Source: Coriobacteriaceae bacterium
GTDB taxonomy: Bacteria; Actinomycetota; Coriobacteriia; Coriobacteriales; Eggerthellaceae
NCBI GenBank assembly: GCA_015062635.1
Contig: SUUF01000072.1
Span: 1-8,091 of the forward strand
Reading direction: 5' to 3'
DNA length: 8,091 nt
The number at the start of each line of letters is the position of its first letter. Positions within the stretch are counted from its first letter, which is position 1. Below are positions 5,775 to 8,091 of this stretch, in pieces. Below the pieces are notes generated by a model. That model was not told where the DNA came from and made no database searches. It worked only from the letters and a program-made list of their open reading frames with translations. The position numbers and the translations under genes were made by a program.

Positions 5775-5799
5775 CATACATAACTCGATTTTCTTAACA
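5770..5799 (-). repeat. Array element copy 4 (inverted, diverged)
   Basis: Read on the minus strand (5799-5770), this is TGTTA, AA, then TTATGTATGATTAT: two mismatches to the right-hand block of copy 1. It starts exactly 50 bp from copy 3 and mirrors copy 1 about base 5675. One of its two changes in the right-hand block creates part of the plus-strand TATAAT (5769-5774), so this copy and the promoter are interlocked. Confidence 0.7.
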
Positions 5800-5815
5800 T
5801 GCCGAGTGACGGCAT
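5799..5815 (+). other. Small leader hairpin before the AbiEi-like gene
   Basis: ATGCCG (5799-5804) and CGGCAT (5810-5815) form a perfect 6-bp stem with loop AGTGA, in the predicted 5' leader. No T-run follows, so it is not an obvious terminator. It may stabilise the transcript 5' end or be incidental. Confidence 0.35.
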
Positions 5816-5862
5816 TTCACCCGGGATGCCGTCCGCGGCCTTAGAAACGAAAGGATGCCGGC

Positions 5863-6843
5863 ATGAAGCTATTCGTTTCCCACAAAACCGCGCTTGCGTA
5901 TTGGCGCGAGCACTTTCCGCTCGATTCCGAACTTGGAGCGCCCGCGCGAGCGAGCGCGACGGAGCAATGCGCCTCGCTGAAGTCCGATGTCCTCGCCCTG
6001 ATGCCCGAATCGTGGATTCTCCCCGATGGCACCGTCGACGTGCTCGTCTTCGACGCCGCAGCGCGGCGTCAATCGAAGAGGATTCGCTGCCGCCTTTGGA
6101 GCGGCAACATCCCCGCGGGCGCTTTCTTCAAGGACGGCGACGTGTGCGTGTCGTCTCCCGAATTCACGTTCCTGCAGATGGCAAGCCAACTCAGCATGGC
6201 AAAGCTCATCGCGCTCGGATGCGAACTGTGCGGAATCTACGTGCTGTTGCCCAAAAACCGGCGACACCCTGGCGCGATAGACGACCACCCGAAACGCATC
6301 GCACCGTTGACGAACATCGAAAAGCTCAGCGCATTCCTGGCCCAAGCCACAGGCGCGAACGGCATACTGAAAGCACAACGGGCGCTGCGATACATCGCCG
6401 AGGGCTCGAAGTCCCCGATGGAAACCATGACCTACCTGCTGTTATGCCTTCCACCGAAGCTTGGAGGATACGGGCTGCCCAGGGCGGTCCTCAACCCGGA
6501 GATCCCCCTCGACGACGAGGCGGCAACCATCGCCCGCCGCCGAAGGGCGGAAGGCGATATCTGCTGGCCCGACAAGCACCTCGACATCGAATACCACGGC
6601 GAGATCCACGTCGGCGCCCTGAAGATGCAAGATGACGTGGGCCGTATCTTGGGAATCGAGAAAATGGGCTGGCGCGTCATCACCATAACGAGCCCGCAGG
6701 TGTTCGACCCGATTCGCTTCGAAACCGTCGCGAAGGAAGCAGCCGCCCATCTCAAATGGCGCTTATATCCTCAGGTGCTCGGCGATACCGCCGCCAGGCG
6801 AGAGCTCCGCGACGAACTCGAATCGTGGATGTTCGCAGAGTAG
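5863..6843 (+). CDS. AbiEi-like protein with C-terminal DUF559/Vsr-like nuclease-fold domain
   Basis: This is a 326-aa soluble protein and the only plus-strand gene here. ATG 5863 follows AAAGGA at 7-nt spacing. The N-terminal MKLFVSHKTALAYWRE (1-16) and the segment VSSPEFTFLQMA (96-107) resemble the SPERT-type segment of AbiEi-like antitoxins and related regulators. Residues 181-295 resemble DUF559-type domains with a restriction-endonuclease-like fold: SPMETMTYLLL (184-194), GDICWPDKHLDIEYHGEIH (231-249) and MGWRVITITSPQVF (268-281). Candidate acidic and polar site residues are E187, D232, E243 and H249; nuclease activity is not shown. No AbiEii nucleotidyltransferase-like toxin gene lies beside it, so it is an orphan in this window. 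Codon use is less GC-biased than its neighbours and it interrupts the common pepP-efp neighbourhood, both suggesting acquisition. Function is inferred as defence- or regulation-related; the family call is tentative. Confidence 0.72.
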   Translation: MKLFVSHKTALAYWREHFPLDSELGAPARASATEQCASLKSDVLALMPESWILPDGTVDVLVFDAAARRQSKRIRCRLWSGNIPAGAFFKDGDVCVSSPEFTFLQMASQLSMAKLIALGCELCGIYVLLPKNRRHPGAIDDHPKRIAPLTNIEKLSAFLAQATGANGILKAQRALRYIAEGSKSPMETMTYLLLCLPPKLGGYGLPRAVLNPEIPLDDEAATIARRRRAEGDICWPDKHLDIEYHGEIHVGALKMQDDVGRILGIEKMGWRVITITSPQVFDPIRFETVAKEAAAHLKWRLYPQVLGDTAARRELRDELESWMFAE

Positions 6844-6949
6844 GCATTGGACGCAATTCGATGCGGGGGCCGGGTCAGAGAGGCGGGCGTTTTCGCCGCG
6901 TCTCACGCTTTGGCCGCAGGTCAAACGCGGCCCCGCCGCACCGGATGCG
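6844..6949. terminator. Convergent intergenic spacer with candidate terminator hairpins
   Basis: The AbiEi-like gene and the peptidase gene converge here. An imperfect hairpin spans 6878-6904 (GAGAGGCGGGCG, loop TTTT, CGCCGCGTCTC, one mismatch and one bulge). A second stem, GGCCGC/GCGGCC, spans 6912-6932. Neither is followed by a clean T-run on either strand, so intrinsic termination is possible but not shown. Confidence 0.4.
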
Positions 6950-8065
6950 CTACGCCCCCACGACCACCAGTTCGTGCGTGCTCGTGCCGAAGGGCTCGTA
7001 GCCGGTTTCGGTCACGAGGCCGCAGTCTTCCAGGCGCATGCCGAACGACCCGGGGATGTAGATGCCGGGCTCGACCGTCACGACCGCGCCCACGGGAAGC
7101 GGTTGCTTGTTGCGCGGGGAAAGCACCGGGTTCTCGTGGATGTCCAGGCCCACGCCATGCCCCAGGCCGTGGCCCATCTTCCCCCCGAATCCGCCTTCCG
7201 CCAGCACGGCCTCGGCATGCGCATGCACATCGGCGCCAACCACGCCGGCACGCACCATGGCCTCGCATTCCTCGTTCGCGCGGCGCAAGACCGCATAGGC
7301 CCGCCGCAGTTCGGCGGAAGGCTCGCCCACGAACACGGTGCGCGTCATGTCCGAGCAGTACCCGCCCTTGCGCGCGCCGAAATCCATCACGATGGCATCC
7401 CCTGGTTGAATGACGGCGTCACCGGGTTGCGCGTGCGGGCTGCTGCCGTGCGCGCCCGTGGCCACGATTGTGGGAAACGCCAGGCCATCGGCGCCCTGCG
7501 CCATCATGAAGTTGTCGAGCTCGAGCTGCACCTGCCGCTCGGTCATGCCCGGGCGGATGTATTCCACGATGTGCGCAAACCCCGCGTCGGTTATCGCCTG
7601 CGCGGCCTTCAGCCGCTCGGCCTCGAACGCGTCTTTTTGCTCGCGCAACGTGAGGATGGCATCGGCCGTGGCCACGAGTTCCCCTGCAAACGCGGCATCT
7701 GCCAGGGCTTTCTCGAAAGCGGCATGCTCGCGTACGCTCATCATGTCGTCGAAGCCCAGGCGCGCAGCGTCGCCCAAGCGCGCGGCGCACCAGGCGGCAT
7801 GCGATTTCGGCTCGGCGTCCACCGCGATGGGGCCTCCCTCGGCCTCGCGCGCGCAGGCTTCCGAATAGCGGGAATCGGTGTGCAGCACGGCCGCACCGGG
7901 CGTGACGAGCACGCAATGCGCCTGCTCCTCGTCGAACACGCCGTCGAACGACGTGAGCCACGCGATGTCGGAAGTACCACGTACCACGAAGGCATCGAGC
8001 CCCCGTTCCGCCATCCATGCGCGCACGCGCCCCAACCGCAGCTGTGCCGCCTCGCCATTCGCCAT
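6950..8065 (-). CDS. pepP: M24-family Xaa-Pro aminopeptidase/dipeptidase
   Basis: This is a cytoplasmic two-metal peptidase that removes an N-terminal residue preceding proline, or splits Xaa-Pro dipeptides. The 371-aa form is the short bacterial type. Residues 1-130 are the creatinase-like N-terminal domain (MAERGLDAFVVRGTSDIAWLT region, 18-38, as a landmark). Residues 145-371 are the pita-bread catalytic domain. All five metal ligands are present: D228 (VMDFG), D239 (SDMTRT), H303 (GHGLGHGVG), E332 (VEPG) and E346 (RLED). H211, H299 and H310 occupy the positions of the accessory catalytic histidines. The start is ATG 8063-8065, with AAGGA 7 nt upstream; the promoter lies outside the window. 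Its pairing with efp fits the shared proline theme and the pepP-efp order seen in Bacillus. Aminopeptidase versus prolidase specificity cannot be settled from sequence, so the symbol is tentative. Confidence 0.92.
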   Translation of the reverse strand: MANGEAAQLRLGRVRAWMAERGLDAFVVRGTSDIAWLTSFDGVFDEEQAHCVLVTPGAAVLHTDSRYSEACAREAEGGPIAVDAEPKSHAAWCAARLGDAARLGFDDMMSVREHAAFEKALADAAFAGELVATADAILTLREQKDAFEAERLKAAQAITDAGFAHIVEYIRPGMTERQVQLELDNFMMAQGADGLAFPTIVATGAHGSSPHAQPGDAVIQPGDAIVMDFGARKGGYCSDMTRTVFVGEPSAELRRAYAVLRRANEECEAMVRAGVVGADVHAHAEAVLAEGGFGGKMGHGLGHGVGLDIHENPVLSPRNKQPLPVGAVVTVEPGIYIPGSFGMRLEDCGLVTETGYEPFGTSTHELVVVGA

Positions 8066-8091
8066 GCCGACATCCTTTCCCTCGCAAAACC

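Noticed and set aside
5551..5799. CRISPR array interpretation of the repeats
   Set aside because: Only two copies per orientation, spacers of 20 bp, opposite orientation of the second pair and no cas genes. Variable centres lie inside the elements rather than between them.
6847..7413. Plus-strand open frame opposite the peptidase
   Set aside because: Arg/Pro/Ala-rich shadow of the M24 gene, which shows all five metal ligands on the other strand.

Overview
The window looks like chromosomal DNA from a high-GC actinobacterium, most likely class Coriobacteriia (Eggerthellaceae-like). This is inferred from gene content and gene order, not from a database match. The supporting signs are GC-rich coding with strong third-position G/C bias, an EF-P with the actinobacterial PGKGP loop, and a compact Asp23-NusB-XseB-Dxs cluster. 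That cluster resembles a shortened form of the Bacillus/Firmicutes order pepP-efp-(acc)-asp23-nusB-(folD-xseA)-xseB-(ispA)-dxs.

Layout. All genes but one lie on the minus strand, so transcription mostly runs right to left. From the right edge these are: a proline-type M24 aminopeptidase (8065-6950); a plus-strand orphan gene (5863-6843) with an unusual 0.7 kb upstream region; efp (5157-4597) with its own promoter and terminator; and an operon of asp23 (4391-4044), nusB (4008-3457), xseB (3460-3236) and dxs (3234-1360) with tight or overlapping junctions. Next come a GNAT acetyltransferase (1268-702) whose Shine-Dalgarno lies inside a perfect dyad, a clear intrinsic terminator (648-672), and a NiaR-type 3H-domain repressor that runs off the left edge (524 to <1).

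The conserved genes are housekeeping: relief of polyproline stalling (EF-P), transcription antitermination (NusB), DNA repair (XseB), the first committed step of the DXP isoprenoid pathway (Dxs), peptide trimming (PepP-like) and likely NAD-precursor control (NiaR).

The most interesting region is 5551-5799. It holds four copies of a 30-bp AT-rich element. Two are direct copies spaced exactly 50 bp apart. The other two are inverted, also exactly 50 bp apart, and all four are arranged symmetrically about base 5675. The right-hand pair overlaps the apparent promoter of the plus-strand gene. That gene encodes a 326-residue protein with AbiEi-like features and a C-terminal DUF559/Vsr-like nuclease-fold domain. 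I read this as an orphan, possibly autoregulated, defence- or antitoxin-related module inserted between pepP and efp, genes that sit close together in many bacteria. The 5222-5550 stretch between the array and the efp promoter has no convincing gene, only a cluster of GC-rich hairpins.
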